In this document: piece by piece, positions 44,679-51,687 of the stretch
Layout: the number at the start of each line of letters is the position of its first letter
Numbering within the stretch: position 1 is the stretch's first letter
NCBI GenBank assembly: GCA_963783145.1
Contig: CAWAMM010000002.1
Location: 310,001 to 374,000 of the forward strand
Length of the DNA: 64,000 nt
From: DATGKG01 sp963783145
GTDB taxonomy: Bacteria > Desulfobacterota > Binatia > Binatales > Binataceae
Direction of reading: 5' to 3'
Program-made: the position numbers and the translations under genes
The notes under the pieces: model-generated
The model's input: the letters and a program-made list of their open reading frames with translations, nothing else
The model's database searches: none
What the model was told of the DNA's origin: nothing

Positions 44679-45433
44679 CAGATCGCGAGAAAAAACTTGG
44701 TCAAGAAGAAATCCGAAATCAACACGCTGATCGATGCGGCCACCACCGCCGAGGTGGTCGCGCGCCCGACTCCGTCGGCGCCGCCGGTCGCGGTGAGTCC
44801 CTTGAAGCATGCGATGATTCCGATCAGGTAGCCGAAGAAGACCGCCTTGCCCAGTCCGCTGGTGAAGTCGCCGAGCTCAACGTGCTGGATTAACGAATTG
44901 TAGAAATAGTCGCCGCTCACGCCGAGCTCGGTTATGGAGATGACCCATCCGCCCAGCAGTCCGATCGCGTCCGCGAGCGCGGCCAGGATCGGCATCATGA
45001 TGATGGTGGCCAGCACGCGCGGCACCACCAGCTTTTTAATCGGACTGGTCCCGAGTGCGCGCATCGCATCGATTTGCTCGGTCACCTTCATGGTGCCGAG
45101 CTCCGCGCTGAAGCCCGCGCCGACCCGCGCCGCGATCATCAGCGCGGCCAGCACGGGACCCATCTCGCGCAGAAGCGAGAGACCCATGATGCGGCTGACG
45201 TAAATCTTGGCGCCGAACTTTTCCAGGAACTGGCCCATCTGCAGCGCGAGCACCATCCCCGAAAAGATCGCGGTCAGGTTCACCACGTTCAGCGATCGAT
45301 AGCCGACGTTGTCGAGTTGCTCGATGAGCGCGCGCGACTCGAATGGCCGGCGAAAAAGGTAGCGGAAGAAATCGCGCGTGAGGATGCCGATTTGGCCAAG
45401 CTGGTCCAGGAACAGGTATAGTCGCTCCAGCAT
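44678..45433 (-). CDS. mlaE: MlaE-type ABC transporter permease
   Basis: A 251-aa membrane protein with an N-terminal amphipathic helix and about five transmembrane helices. GSMTxQ-like and EFGPVLAAL-type motifs appear as REMGPVLAALMIAARVGAGFSAELGTMKVTEQIDAMRALG, diagnostic of the MlaE/YrbE family. ATG 45433 is used; the open frame continues to 45577 but reads into an unrelated region. It is the first gene of the mla operon and diverges from the cyclotransferase-like gene. Confidence 0.92.
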   Translation of the reverse strand: MLERLYLFLDQLGQIGILTRDFFRYLFRRPFESRALIEQLDNVGYRSLNVVNLTAIFSGMVLALQMGQFLEKFGAKIYVSRIMGLSLLREMGPVLAALMIAARVGAGFSAELGTMKVTEQIDAMRALGTSPIKKLVVPRVLATIIMMPILAALADAIGLLGGWVISITELGVSGDYFYNSLIQHVELGDFTSGLGKAVFFGYLIGIIACFKGLTATGGADGVGRATTSAVVAASISVLISDFFLTKFFLAI

Positions 45434-45485
45434 CTGTGTTGCAGGGCAAACTAGCACAGGCTTCAGTCTGTGGGCATGGGATGAA

Positions 45486-45830
45486 ATGAAGCACACCGAC
45501 GATGCGCTGTTCGTATACGGCTCGCTGCTCAAGGAGGCGAAGCGGGTGGAGATCCTCGGCCATCGTGTCGAGGTCATAGACGCGCGGCTTGATGGCTTCG
45601 AGCGCGGCCGTGCGCGGTACTTCTACATCGTGCGCACTGAGGGTGCGGTGACGGTCGGCATGGTGATGCTGGGGCTGAGCAAGGAGGATTGGCGTCGCCT
45701 CGATGCCTACGAAGAGGTCCCGACCCTTTACACTCGCGAGGAGATCGAGGTCGTTACCTCCGAAGGTCCACTACGGTGCTGGGTTTACCTTCCGACGCCC
45801 GAATGCATCAAACAGGGGGGATTATGCTAG
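45486..45830 (+). CDS. Gamma-glutamylcyclotransferase-like protein, 3' end replaced by IS element
   Basis: A 114-aa AIG2/GGCT-like protein. The N-terminal LFVYGSLLKEAKR is the Y-G-S-L substrate loop, and RLDAYEEVPTLYTREEIEV holds the likely catalytic Glu. Residues 1-110 are native; the last four codons (GGLC) and the TAG stop come from the terminal inverted repeat of the mobile element that begins at 45816. Joining the far side (48761-48787) restores an end of EGEYLAKM after IKQ. Loss of about eight residues may or may not matter for activity. The gene diverges from the mla operon. Confidence 0.82.
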   Translation: MKHTDDALFVYGSLLKEAKRVEILGHRVEVIDARLDGFERGRARYFYIVRTEGAVTVGMVMLGLSKEDWRRLDAYEEVPTLYTREEIEVVTSEGPLRCWVYLPTPECIKQGGLC

Positions 45831-45832
45831 TG

Positions 45833-45861
45833 TTGACTCCAATATGAAAAATCGCTATTAT
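45833..45861 (+). promoter_or_regulatory. Promoter in left inverted repeat, driving transposase
   Basis: TTGACT (45833-45838) and TATTAT (45856-45861) are exactly 17 bp apart, 5/6 each to sigma70 consensus. The -35 box lies inside the terminal inverted repeat. The predicted transcript start (about 45868) falls at the transposase ATG (45869), so the mRNA may be leaderless. Confidence 0.65.
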
Positions 45862-45868
45862 TCAAGGC

Positions 45869-46822
45869 ATGAAGACGTTAGCTGAATTCGACGCCCTGCT
45901 CCCCGACGAGGAATCCTGCAAGAAGGCCATCGTAGCGTCCCGCTGGCCTGATGGGGTCATAAAGTGCCCTCGCTGCGGCAATGAAAAGGTCTGGGCGATG
46001 CCCTCGCGTCCGTACCACTGGATTTGCAAGAGCGGAGCACAGACGCTTGACGAGGAAACGGGCGAAGTCCTGACCTGCGCTAAGAATGGCGGATACCGCT
46101 TCTCCGTGATCACGCATACGATTTTCGAGAATACGAAAATCCCCCTGCGCCTATGGTTCAAAATCGCCTATTTGATCCTGACCGCGAAGAAGGGAATCAG
46201 CGCTCTACAGCTTCACCGCATCATCTTCGGCGAGGATTCGACGCACGCATACCGGACCACTTGGTACGTTGCGATGCGCTTACGCGCCGCGATGCGCGGA
46301 GACGTTATCCCGCCTCTTGGAAGCGATGGCGGAGCGGTCGAAGTAGACGAAACCTTCGTCGGCGGCCTCGAAAAGAACAAACACGCCAACAAGCGCACGC
46401 ATGTTCGCGGCGGATGGGGCGGAAAGACGATGGTCATCGGCGCTATCGCTCGCAAGGGGAACGTCATCTGTCAGGCCATCGAACAGTTGGGATTCGAGAC
46501 GCAGGAAGCATTCGTCCGTCAGGTTGTCTCTACGGAAGCGAAGCTAGTCGCCACCGACGAGCATTCCGGCTATCGCCGTCTCCGAAAGATGGGATTCCGT
46601 CACGAAGCAGTGTCGCACAACAAGCATCAGTACGTTGTCGGTTCGGTTCATACCAACACGATTGAATCGTATTGGAGCCTGATCAAGCGCGGGGTCATGG
46701 GCCAGTACCATCACGTCTCGGATGCGTATCTCCCGCTCTATTTGAATGAATTCGCTTTCCGCTTCAACAATCGCAAAAACCCTGCGATGTTTGAGAAAAT
46801 GCTTCAAACTGTCGAGCGCTAG
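45869..46822 (+). CDS. IS1595-family transposase
   Basis: A 317-aa transposase. The N-terminal zinc-ribbon region has WPDGVIKCPRCGNEKVWA and a second C near residue 51, as in ISXO2-type proteins. The catalytic core has AVEVDETFVGGLEK (first Asp), ATDEHSGYRRL (second Asp) and SVHTNTIESYWSLIKRGV (Asn...Lys), the DDNK arrangement of IS1595. The C-terminus (LNEFAFRFNNRKNP) is typical. The frame is intact, so the element could still move. It lies 27 bp inside the left inverted repeat. Confidence 0.93.
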   Translation: MKTLAEFDALLPDEESCKKAIVASRWPDGVIKCPRCGNEKVWAMPSRPYHWICKSGAQTLDEETGEVLTCAKNGGYRFSVITHTIFENTKIPLRLWFKIAYLILTAKKGISALQLHRIIFGEDSTHAYRTTWYVAMRLRAAMRGDVIPPLGSDGGAVEVDETFVGGLEKNKHANKRTHVRGGWGGKTMVIGAIARKGNVICQAIEQLGFETQEAFVRQVVSTEAKLVATDEHSGYRRLRKMGFRHEAVSHNKHQYVVGSVHTNTIESYWSLIKRGVMGQYHHVSDAYLPLYLNEFAFRFNNRKNPAMFEKMLQTVER

Positions 46823-46854
46823 CAGGCACAGAATCGCCGCGCTAAAATGGCGAC

Positions 46855-46986
46855 GTGATAAGCCAAAAAACGCGGGACGCGGACGAAAAGCTGCGCGAGG
46901 AACTGAAGCACGTCGATCCGGAGAAACTGAAAAAGGTGATCAACGCAGTCGTCGCCATCAAGTCCAAGCTGAAGCGCAAGCGCTAA
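46855..46986 (+). CDS. Tiny basic helical ORF in IS element
   Basis: A 43-aa frame (GTG start, TAA stop) encoding a Lys/Arg/Glu-rich helix: TRDADEKLREELKHVDPEKL, then a run ending KSKLKRKR. It starts 32 bp after the transposase stop. Charged periodicity and position suggest a real passenger or accessory peptide, but the length allows chance. Confidence 0.4.
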   Translation: MISQKTRDADEKLREELKHVDPEKLKKVINAVVAIKSKLKRKR

Positions 46987-47056
46987 AAATCTCCGAAAAG
47001 TTACGATGCGCACGCCCTCGCCGTGCAGATAATTGCTGTTCGGCGAGGTGTTTCCT

Positions 47057-47230
47057 ATGCTCTGGCTCAAAACGAGGCGGCACTACCGCCTCACGCAATA
47101 TGGCGATTGTTGGCGGATGCGGGCGCTGGATTTGGTCGCACGGGTGCTCGGAGTGCATTTTCATGTAGACGGGTTTCCATTTGGACGCAGGACGAAAAAT
47201 TGGACGGCAGATCCCGATACTCAAGCCTGA
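47057..47230 (+). CDS. Small ORF in IS element (uncertain)
   Basis: A 57-aa frame that starts MLWLKTRRHYRLTQYG and continues with MRALDLVARVLGVHFHV. It is basic and Trp/Tyr-rich. It ends 10 bp inside the convergent Cas2-like gene. No family is recognised and there is no strong ribosome-binding site, so it is listed as possible only. Confidence 0.25.
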   Translation: MLWLKTRRHYRLTQYGDCWRMRALDLVARVLGVHFHVDGFPFGRRTKNWTADPDTQA

Positions 47231-47496
47231 TTCAATTTATCGATAGCCACAGCGTGCTTTGTTTTGAGATTATTGTGCGCGAATTTCCCTAGTGTCCCAA
47301 CGAACAACCTATCTGCCTTGCGCAGTAGCGGTTTCAGCTTCGCGCAGACTGTTTGCGGCGTTTGATCCGTCTTCACAACCCAGACTGACAACTGGATATG
47401 TATTGCCTCGCCTAATCCCCTAATTCCTGCCCAAAGTTTGTCATAGTCGGGCTCTTTTTCGTCGCGCAGATCATAGGCCACTATCAGATTCGCCAT
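47221..47496 (-). CDS. Stand-alone Cas2-like small protein (passenger)
   Basis: A 91-aa protein with the beta-alpha-beta pattern and sequence feel of Cas2/SinR-type ferredoxin folds. MANLIVAYDLRDEKEPDYDKLW puts an Asp after the first strand, as in Cas2; IQLSVWVVKTDQTP and ADRLFVGTL follow. No Cas1, CRISPR array or other cas gene is present, so it is probably not an adaptation protein but one of the mobile Cas2-like/VapD-like small proteins, possibly a nuclease. The call rests on pattern, not on a search. Confidence 0.6.
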   Translation of the reverse strand: MANLIVAYDLRDEKEPDYDKLWAGIRGLGEAIHIQLSVWVVKTDQTPQTVCAKLKPLLRKADRLFVGTLGKFAHNNLKTKHAVAIDKLNQA

Positions 47497-47596
47497 CTTC
47501 CGAGCACCTCGCCTTTTCCGCTTAAGCGTACTCCGGCCAGAGCCGACTTCAAGTCAATTCTTGCCTTGGGGTCTCTCGAATGACTAGCATCGCGCC

Positions 47597-47809
47597 ATGC
47601 ACAAAAACTCAATCGGTATTGCAGCGACCTGTTTGTTGTTCGCGATGCTGGCTGGATGCATGACGGTACACACGGACGATCCAGCGACAGGAATACACTG
47701 CGACAATACTATGCGCGGCTTCTTGTTCTGGTATCACTATGAGAGCAACTGCGTAGACCGGAATGGAAATCCTATCGCGTCACCGTCGATGCAGACGTCG
47801 GTGCCGTAG
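47597..47809 (+). CDS. Small lipoprotein (passenger)
   Basis: A 70-aa protein with a signal peptide and lipobox (ATCLLFAMLAGCMTV; Cys at about residue 21). A short mature part holds two more cysteines (IHCDN, SNCVD) and aromatic residues (FLFWYHYE). It could be an entry-exclusion-like or modification protein, but nothing in the sequence shows its role. Its 3' end overlaps the convergent DUF3800 gene by 38 bp. Confidence 0.6.
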   Translation: MHKNSIGIAATCLLFAMLAGCMTVHTDDPATGIHCDNTMRGFLFWYHYESNCVDRNGNPIASPSMQTSVP

Positions 47810-48677
47810 TCATTTTCTCGCGTCTCGGAAAGAGTATCGGCGTGCCGCGCGTCCGTAGCGCTGGCTCCAGAATCTTATAATACCGCTCAACTATGCGATC
47901 CCATCCATATTCCTTTTCGAGTAGATAGCGCGTCACAGTAGAGCAGCACACATCGGCCATCTGCAACGCAACGGACTCGGCAGAGACGCCGAAATAAATC
48001 GTGTCGGCAATGCGGCTCTTGCCCGCGATCTTCGGTCCAGATGTATGGCCAAGAATCAATCCGCCTTCGCCTAGGCTTGCTTCCCGTAAACGATGGAATA
48101 GGAGTGTGAGTTTTGTTGTCGCTTCTCGGCTCCTATCGCTTCGATCCGCGATCCATAGAATCTGCTCTTTAGTGAAAGAACGAATCGTGCGATCAACTTC
48201 CCCGAAACATGCCTCGAAAGCCTTATCGAAGCTGCTCATCTTCTTCTCGTGCAGGTCCGCTCTAGCAATCGCCCTGAAATCGTCGAATTCGCGGCGATCT
48301 ACCGCGCCGTGGAAGACGAGCACCTTTTCCTGATTGATGACCGTCAGCACGTCTCTTAGGATCGCGTCCGCTGCCTCAATGCCGCGCCGAACGCCGCTAT
48401 AGAGCAGGCTTCCCTTGAGCGTCTGGCCCTTGTCGAGCAGGCCCTTGTGCTTCTTCCGCGCCTCATCGATAACTGGCGCTATCCGGCTAGTGATCGGCTC
48501 CCAATGATCGTCGAAATTGATGGCGATAGCGGTAACGACCGTGATCGGCTCGTCTTTTTTTGAGCCGACGCCTGATTCATCTGAGAAGACGACTCGCAAG
48601 GTCATATTCTCCCAAGTAGCCGTCAGGATGCCGCGATAAGAATCACGGACCTGACAAATCGCCAAACCCATCGCCAT
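47772..48677 (-). CDS. DUF3800-family protein (passenger)
   Basis: A protein of about 301 aa. LRVVFSDESGVGSKKDEP is the F-x-D-E-S-G motif that opens the DUF3800 domain, a predicted RNase H-like fold, and ESVALQMADVCCSTVTRYLL, near the end, is the second conserved Asp segment. Family members occur in phages, mobile elements and defence-rich loci, with no proven activity. ATGs at 48677, 48671 and 48605 compete; AAGGAG favours 48671 or 48677, while the domain itself starts near 48605. It is transcribed inward from the right inverted repeat. Confidence 0.75.
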   Translation of the reverse strand: MAMGLAICQVRDSYRGILTATWENMTLRVVFSDESGVGSKKDEPITVVTAIAINFDDHWEPITSRIAPVIDEARKKHKGLLDKGQTLKGSLLYSGVRRGIEAADAILRDVLTVINQEKVLVFHGAVDRREFDDFRAIARADLHEKKMSSFDKAFEACFGEVDRTIRSFTKEQILWIADRSDRSREATTKLTLLFHRLREASLGEGGLILGHTSGPKIAGKSRIADTIYFGVSAESVALQMADVCCSTVTRYLLEKEYGWDRIVERYYKILEPALRTRGTPILFPRREKMTTAPTSASTVTR

Positions 48678-48708
48678 TCTCCTTTGCGATGGGGAATTAC
48701 GCTAGTTA

Positions 48709-48737
48709 ATTCAAACCCTTTTCAGGGTTGGAGTCAA
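48709..48737 (-). promoter_or_regulatory. Possible promoter in right inverted repeat, for DUF3800 gene
   Basis: On the minus strand the inverted repeat supplies TTGACT (48737-48732), and TTGAAT lies 17 bp on (48714-48709; 4/6 to the -10 consensus), pointing inward at the DUF3800 gene. It is weaker than the left-end promoter. Confidence 0.4.
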
Positions 48738-48760
48738 CACTAGCATAATCCCCCAAACAG

Positions 48761-48787
48761 GAAGGCGAATATTTAGCGAAGATGTAG
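48761..48787 (+). pseudogene. Orphaned 3' end of the cyclotransferase-like gene
   Basis: Directly after the right inverted repeat and AAACAG, the sequence reads GAA GGC GAA TAT TTA GCG AAG ATG TAG. Joined to ...ATC AAA CAG at 45815, this gives EGEYLAKM and a stop, in frame with the gene at 45486. It is the displaced C-terminus. Confidence 0.75.
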
Positions 48788-48802
48788 CATTGACGCGGTC
48801 TT

Positions 48803-48986
48803 TTTGGCTTCGTTTGGTAGAATCATATTACGACTGTGCGCGTTCGGTCCCCGCGCATCGTTAGCTTCATAATGGGTTTGTTTTTGCGCTTTCGTGATTG
48901 ACCTTTGAATCGAATGCGCGGCCGTGAATGCGAGTCTTATTTCGAGATCCTTGATTTTGCTCGATTATTTGGCTTCGTTTGGTATT
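48803..48986 (+). repeat. Dispersed repeat cluster C (ASFG/GFV-type)
   Basis: TTTGGCTTCGTTTGGTA occurs at 48803-48819 and again at 48968-48984, with ATGGGTTTGTTTTTGCGC (about 48872-48889) and TTTCG between them. The second copy extends to CTCGATTATTTGGCTTCGTT, identical to cluster A on the other strand. No gene lies in 48788-49010. Confidence 0.7.
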
Positions 48987-49010
48987 TTTCGCCCGTGTTT
49001 GGCTGAGCGG

Positions 49011-49355
49011 TTAAAGTGAACTTGCGGAAGCTCGCTGCCAGGTCACGGTGTTCGGCGATACACGCAGTTGCTTCAACACAGCACTTACAACCTTGGTGAT
49101 TTCGTTCACGTCGCGTACTTCAAAAGGAAGATATAGACCGACTTCGTTCAGGGGCTCACCGCGATAGTGACGCAGGACGTAAGGCTGTCCGTTCACATGA
49201 AGCAGGTCGGTTCCGAGGTAAATATCCAAGTCGTCCCAGCCCTCGGAAAAGTGCAGGCCGTAGTCCTTTTCGAGAACCTCAACGGGAACTTTGATGGTTG
49301 CCTGCGGGACCCAGGTGATCGTCGAAGCATCGGTTTTTCGACTGCGCCCTTTCAT
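49011..49355 (-). CDS. Hypothetical protein
   Basis: A 114-aa soluble protein of mixed beta/alpha character (ITWVPQATIKVPVEVLEKDYGLHFSEGWDDLDIYLG, then YVLRHYRGEPLNEVGLYLPFEV). Family unknown; no membrane, metal or signal motif is seen. The ATG at 49355 opens on a basic N-terminus (MKGRSRKTD). It lies next to repeat cluster C and the IS insertion, in an accessory-looking stretch. Confidence 0.55.
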   Translation of the reverse strand: MKGRSRKTDASTITWVPQATIKVPVEVLEKDYGLHFSEGWDDLDIYLGTDLLHVNGQPYVLRHYRGEPLNEVGLYLPFEVRDVNEITKVVSAVLKQLRVSPNTVTWQRASASSL

Positions 49356-49782
49356 CAGCTCGCTCCTATACTATTTTAATCACGGTTGCGGGGATCCACG
49401 CAAAATCATCATTGCCAAGTCGCACTAGCCCGACTCCGGGAGTGTGAGGAAAGTACCAATGCGCCTGGCTCGGCGTGCTGTATCGCAGGTCGTGCGGGAT
49501 AGTAGTAGTGAATTCAACACCTCGTGAGCCAGCGGGCAGGGGGCCGAACTAGGCCTTGACGCACGGTATGACACCGAAATTGGGAGCTCTTCCGAGGATT
49601 CGTCCTGACGATTTCTGTTCCTGCGCAAGATCTTTCGTCTGTGTGTAGGGGTTTTCTAAGCGATGGTAGACTTGTGGGTCTGGGCTCGGTGGCATTGGTA
49701 GTAGCTGTCATGAAACGAACATCGCTCCCCCAGTATTTTCCGATCGCCGACTCGAAGAAAGCCGTTTATCCAGATCCCGGAC
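49356..49782. other. Intergenic stretch without a recognisable gene
   Basis: About 430 bp. Short open frames exist on both strands but none has a family-like or compositionally convincing product. I see no strong hairpin or repeat. It probably contains the promoter of the 49355 gene. Confidence 0.45.
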
Positions 49783-50394
49783 TTAATCCCGCGGTGGAAC
49801 CGAGACATAGCGGTTGCCCTTTTCATAGAAGCGCCAGGGGAGGGCGGCCCATTGGCCTGCATAGTCCACATTGATGCGTGGGGAGCGGCCAATCTTGCCG
49901 CGCGGAATTTCGGCGTCGCTCTCTTCGAGGAATAGTTCATCGCCGCAGAGATCGCGCCCATAGTCGGCGCCAGTGATCGCGAGTGCATTGGTCAGTTTGC
50001 CCGGGCCGTTGGTCAGCTCGCGCGAGGATGCGGGCTTGTTGCGACGTCGCGCCATCAGCTCGAGGCCGCGCAACGGTTCGAGCGCGCGAATCAGTACCGC
50101 ATGCGGCTTGCCCTCCGAGGCGACGACGATGTTCATCGCCCAGCTGATGCCATACAGAAGATAGACGTAGGCGTGGCCGGGTGGCCCGAACATCGCGGTG
50201 GTGCGCTTGGTGTGCAGTCCGCGCCGGCTGTGCGCGGCGAGGTCGAGCGGGCCGCGATATGCCTCGGCCTCGACGATGCGGCCGGCCGCCTCGCCCTCGG
50301 AGCTGCGATGCACGAGGATTTTCCCGATGCACTGGCGCGCGACAGTCAGCACCGGTTGCGCATAAAACTCGCGCGGCAATTTGCGTGCGATCAT
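49783..50394 (-). CDS. mpg: 3-methyladenine DNA glycosylase (AAG/Mpg family)
   Basis: A 203-aa protein of the alkyladenine glycosylase family. VARQCIGKILVHRS, RIVEAEAYRGPLDLAAHSRRG (with the catalytic Glu) and AMFGPPGHAYVYLLYGISWAMNIV are the core motifs, and LTNGPGKLTNALAI and RSPRINVDYAGQWAALPWRFYE the C-terminal ones. It removes alkylated and deaminated purines in base-excision repair. The ATG is directly upstream of a REPIN-like element. Confidence 0.93.
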   Translation of the reverse strand: MIARKLPREFYAQPVLTVARQCIGKILVHRSSEGEAAGRIVEAEAYRGPLDLAAHSRRGLHTKRTTAMFGPPGHAYVYLLYGISWAMNIVVASEGKPHAVLIRALEPLRGLELMARRRNKPASSRELTNGPGKLTNALAITGADYGRDLCGDELFLEESDAEIPRGKIGRSPRINVDYAGQWAALPWRFYEKGNRYVSVPPRD

Positions 50395-50402
50395 GGCGTT
50401 TG

Positions 50403-50526
50403 AGACTTAACCCCCTTACCCCCTTCCCCTGAAGTGGAAGGGGGGAATCAGAAAGGATATAAGGGTTTTCGATTTCTTTGTCTGGTTCCCCTTCCACTTT
50501 AGGGGAAGGGGCTAGGGGTTAGGTCT
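50403..50526. repeat. REPIN-like element, copy 1
   Basis: The outer ends GACTTAACCCCC... and ...GGGGTTAGGTC are inverted. Each encloses an inner palindrome (CCCTTCCCCTGAAGTGGAAG on the left, CCCCTTCCACTTTAGGGGAA on the right), and a 40-bp AT-richer centre separates them. The same two-palindrome design is at 58444-58569, with a different centre. Confidence 0.8.
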
Positions 50527-50538
50527 GCCGTTCCCCCT

Positions 50539-51687
50539 CTACACCACCTTACGCAGCGCCAGTGCCGGCGCCACTCGCAGTGCGCCCGCAATCGGGAAGG
50601 TGCCGCTCATCACGCTGACCGCAATTGCGACGATGATTGATTCGACAAGGACCGCGGGAGTCATCGCGATTAGTCCCAGACCGCTGGTTATAGTGCCGAG
50701 ATTCATCCCGCCTGCGAAAATCGCGATTGCACCCGCCGCGCCGATCAGTCCGCCCACGACGCCCAACGCGATCGCTTCGCCGAACAGAAGAAACGCGATG
50801 CGGCCACTGCCGAAGCCGAGCGTGCGCAGCAGCGCGACCTCGGGAATGCGATCGCGCACCGTCATCGCCATCGAGTTGCCCGCGATCAGCAGCACCGTGA
50901 TGATCACGACGGCGACCAGGCTGAAGATGATCGCGCGAATGTTGCCAATATTTGCGAGGCCCTGGGCGATCGCATCACTCTCAGTCTGAGTGCGGGTTTC
51001 ATAGTCGGAGTTGTGAAATTTCTCATCGATCGCGCGCGCGACTGGCCCCACGTTGTCCGCGGTATCGACCTGCACCACCAGCCGGGTCGCCTGGGGACCG
51101 ACGGTACCGCCATGGGCCTTGGCAAACTCCTTGAGGTAATCACTACGCATCAGGAACAGATTCGGATATCGCGCGGAGGGAATCTCGCCTGCGATCAGAA
51201 AATCCATCCCGATACCGCTGGGAAAGTGCAGCATGATTTTCTGGCCGATGTGCCAGTCGTATTTTTTGAGCAACAGCGTGCCGACCGCGACCGAGCGGCG
51301 ATCGCGCAGAAAATTCGTGACCAGTGAAGGCTGGTTGTCGAAATCGGTGGTCATATCGAAAATCTCCTTGTCCGACGCCACAATTCCAACCCAGTCGCTG
51401 TCGGTGCGATAGAGTTCGTAGAAATCCCAGTTCGCGACGCAGCCCCCGACGTGCGCCATTTTCTTGATGTCCTCGCAGTCCTGCGCCGGCACTCCATATG
51501 GTCCGTTGCGATTGGTGACGAACAGCCGCTGCCCGCGCGCCGCCATGGCGATGATGTGATCCATCGAGGCCGGCACCGCCATCAGCATCGCGAACACCAG
51601 CGTCGCGATCGCGATCATAACGATGGTGAGAATCGTGCGGCGGGTGCGGCGCATCATGTTGCGAAGAATGAGTTCCAGGTACTTCAT
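50539..51687 (-). CDS. FtsX-type ABC transporter permease
   Basis: A 382-aa permease with an N-terminal transmembrane helix (TILTIVMIAIATLVFAMLMA), a large periplasmic domain (about residues 40-260) and three C-terminal helices (FSLVAVVIITVLLIAGNSMAM, LFGEAIALGVVGGLIGAAGAI, VESIIVAIAVSVMSGTF) in the FtsX/MacB-LolC style, with the RDRIPEVALLRTLGF coupling helix. ATG 51687 overlaps the stop of the paired permease (TGATG). The ATPase partner is not adjacent. Lipoprotein, peptide or drug transport is possible. Confidence 0.85.
   Translation of the reverse strand: MKYLELILRNMMRRTRRTILTIVMIAIATLVFAMLMAVPASMDHIIAMAARGQRLFVTNRNGPYGVPAQDCEDIKKMAHVGGCVANWDFYELYRTDSDWVGIVASDKEIFDMTTDFDNQPSLVTNFLRDRRSVAVGTLLLKKYDWHIGQKIMLHFPSGIGMDFLIAGEIPSARYPNLFLMRSDYLKEFAKAHGGTVGPQATRLVVQVDTADNVGPVARAIDEKFHNSDYETRTQTESDAIAQGLANIGNIRAIIFSLVAVVIITVLLIAGNSMAMTVRDRIPEVALLRTLGFGSGRIAFLLFGEAIALGVVGGLIGAAGAIAIFAGGMNLGTITSGLGLIAMTPAVLVESIIVAIAVSVMSGTFPIAGALRVAPALALRKVV

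Larger units (their letters stand above)
45816..48754. mobile_element. IS1595-family element with passenger genes
   Basis: The left end GGGGGATTATGCTAGTGTTG... (45816-45842) and the right end (48728-48754) are perfect inverted repeats of about 27 bp, with a further TGAAAA shared inside. AAACAG lies directly outside both ends (45810-45815 and 48755-48760), probably part of an 8-bp target duplication (TCAAACAG left, CCAAACAG right, one mismatch). Inside are an IS1595 transposase, two tiny ORFs, a Cas2-like gene, a lipoprotein gene and a DUF3800 gene. IS1595-family members with passengers are known. Parts of the interior look less GC-rich than the host. Confidence 0.9.

Noticed and set aside
47221..47496. 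A CRISPR-Cas locus suggested by the Cas2-like protein
   Set aside because: No repeat-spacer array and no Cas1 or effector gene occurs anywhere in the window.
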